Origin: Phreatobacter stygius
GTDB taxonomy: Bacteria; Pseudomonadota; Alphaproteobacteria; Rhizobiales; Phreatobacteraceae
Direction: 5' to 3'
DNA length: 64,000 nucleotides
Assembly: GCF_005144885.1 (NCBI RefSeq)
Contig: NZ_CP039690.1
Location: 5,841,001-5,905,000 of the forward strand
The first letter of the stretch is position 1. Every line of letters starts with the position of its first letter. Both the position numbers and the translations under genes were made by a program. The notes beneath the pieces are model-generated. The model searched no databases. It was not told the DNA's origin and saw nothing but the letters and a program-made list of their open reading frames with translations. Below are positions 63,566-64,000 of this stretch, piece by piece.

Positions 63566-64000
63566 TCAGCGCCGGGTGAACGTCCAGTTCACGCCGCCCG
63601 GACCGCTGATCCGCAGGCCGCCGCCGCCGGTTCCATAAGAATAGGTTTCCGGTCCCTGGCGGCCGGCCCCCGATGTGGCGCGGGCGGGATCGCAACTGTC
63701 GCTGGACCCGCTCGAGCCGCCGGTGACGACGAAGGTCACCTGATCGCCGATGACCTGGACATGACCGAGCTTTTCCTCGCGCGTGGCGATGACGCAGGAT
63801 GAATTGGTCGTGCCGGAGGCCCGCTTCTTGTCGATCACCCACCGGAAACGGCCATCGGGCCGGATGTCGAGGCTCATGGCGCGCTCGACCTGGACCGGGA
63901 TCACCTGGGTCTGCGGGGTTGGCGTGAGCCCCGAGCCGCTGCTGTTGGGCACCAGCCTGATGCGGGAAACCGGGGTCAGTTCCTCGCCGCTCGACCGTTG
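63566..64000 (-). CDS. Partial hypothetical protein (C-terminal part)
   Basis: A minus-strand frame ends at 63566 and stays open to the right edge of the window, so its start lies outside. An internal GTG at 63952 could mimic a start. The visible 144 residues include SLDIRPDGRFRWVIDKKRAS, a Ser/Gly/Asp-rich loop with two cysteines (SSCVIATREE, SDSCDPARA), and a Gly-rich C-terminal end (GGGGLRISGPGGVNWTFTRR). It looks like an exported beta-rich domain, but I do not recognise a family. Confidence 0.6.
   Translation of the reverse strand, partial: QRSSGEELTPVSRIRLVPNSSGSGLTPTPQTQVIPVQVERAMSLDIRPDGRFRWVIDKKRASGTTNSSCVIATREEKLGHVQVIGDQVTFVVTGGSSGSSDSCDPARATSGAGRQGPETYSYGTGGGGLRISGPGGVNWTFTRR

Overview
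The window is GC-rich chromosomal DNA of an alphaproteobacterium, most likely a member of Hyphomicrobiales (Rhizobiales). The evidence is the codon bias, an RNase E with a long acidic insert inside its S1 domain, a class II (B12-dependent) ribonucleotide reductase, the rne / N-acetylmuramoyl-L-alanine amidase / mrcA / prfB gene set, and a HutF-type (formimidoylglutamate deiminase) histidine pathway. Genus and replicon cannot be fixed from the sequence alone.

Layout. 0-13.5 kb is catabolic: an APH-fold kinase, two M20 metallopeptidases, the histidine-utilisation cluster hutC-hutF / hutI-hutU-hutD with two HutC-type operators in the divergent promoter, then an MHS-family transporter and a flavin-reductase-like protein facing a GntR/FCD regulator across a perfect 24-bp palindrome. 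13.5-26.5 kb is accessory: an IS21 remnant, a two-component system, a DUF3313 lipoprotein, a GT39-like membrane glycosyltransferase, a RES/Xre toxin-antitoxin pair, a DHFR-like reductase with an orphan operator, and a nest of insertion sequences. In that nest an IS3-family element is interrupted by a complete IS256-family element (8-bp target duplication) and a complete IS30-family element (27-bp perfect inverted repeats, 3-bp target duplication). The IS3 abuts a fragment of a second IS256 copy on one side and a truncated alpha/beta-hydrolase gene on the other.

26.5-39.7 kb returns to core genes: nrdJ (two NrdR-box-like sites upstream), rne, an L,D-transpeptidase, an amidase and PBP1A. 39.7-53.4 kb looks like accessory cargo between mrcA and prfB: a nucleobase permease, arginase (rocF), a chromate-resistance block (ChrB-domain protein, a superoxide dismutase-rhodanese fusion, chrB, chrA), ornithine aminotransferase (rocD), an unrecognised 358-residue protein, a cytochrome c / beta-propeller pair, and an MHYT-PAS-GGDEF-EAL protein. 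The chromate block sits exactly between rocF and rocD. 53.6-64 kb holds prfB with its programmed +1 frameshift, an amidase-signature enzyme with a divergent AraC regulator, an M23 peptidase, a single-cysteine BCP peroxiredoxin, a large DUF3971/AsmA-like envelope protein and the start of an unrecognised gene.

Functionally, histidine (hut) and arginine (roc) catabolism both lead toward glutamate. Three of the core proteins (L,D-transpeptidase, amidase, PBP1A) act on peptidoglycan. No tRNA, rRNA or CRISPR array was seen. I did not find one clearly new multi-gene system. The best leads are the SOD-rhodanese fusion in the chromate block, the cytochrome c / beta-propeller pair, the truncated serine-hydrolase gene at the IS border, the unrecognised 358-residue protein, and several well-defined operators.
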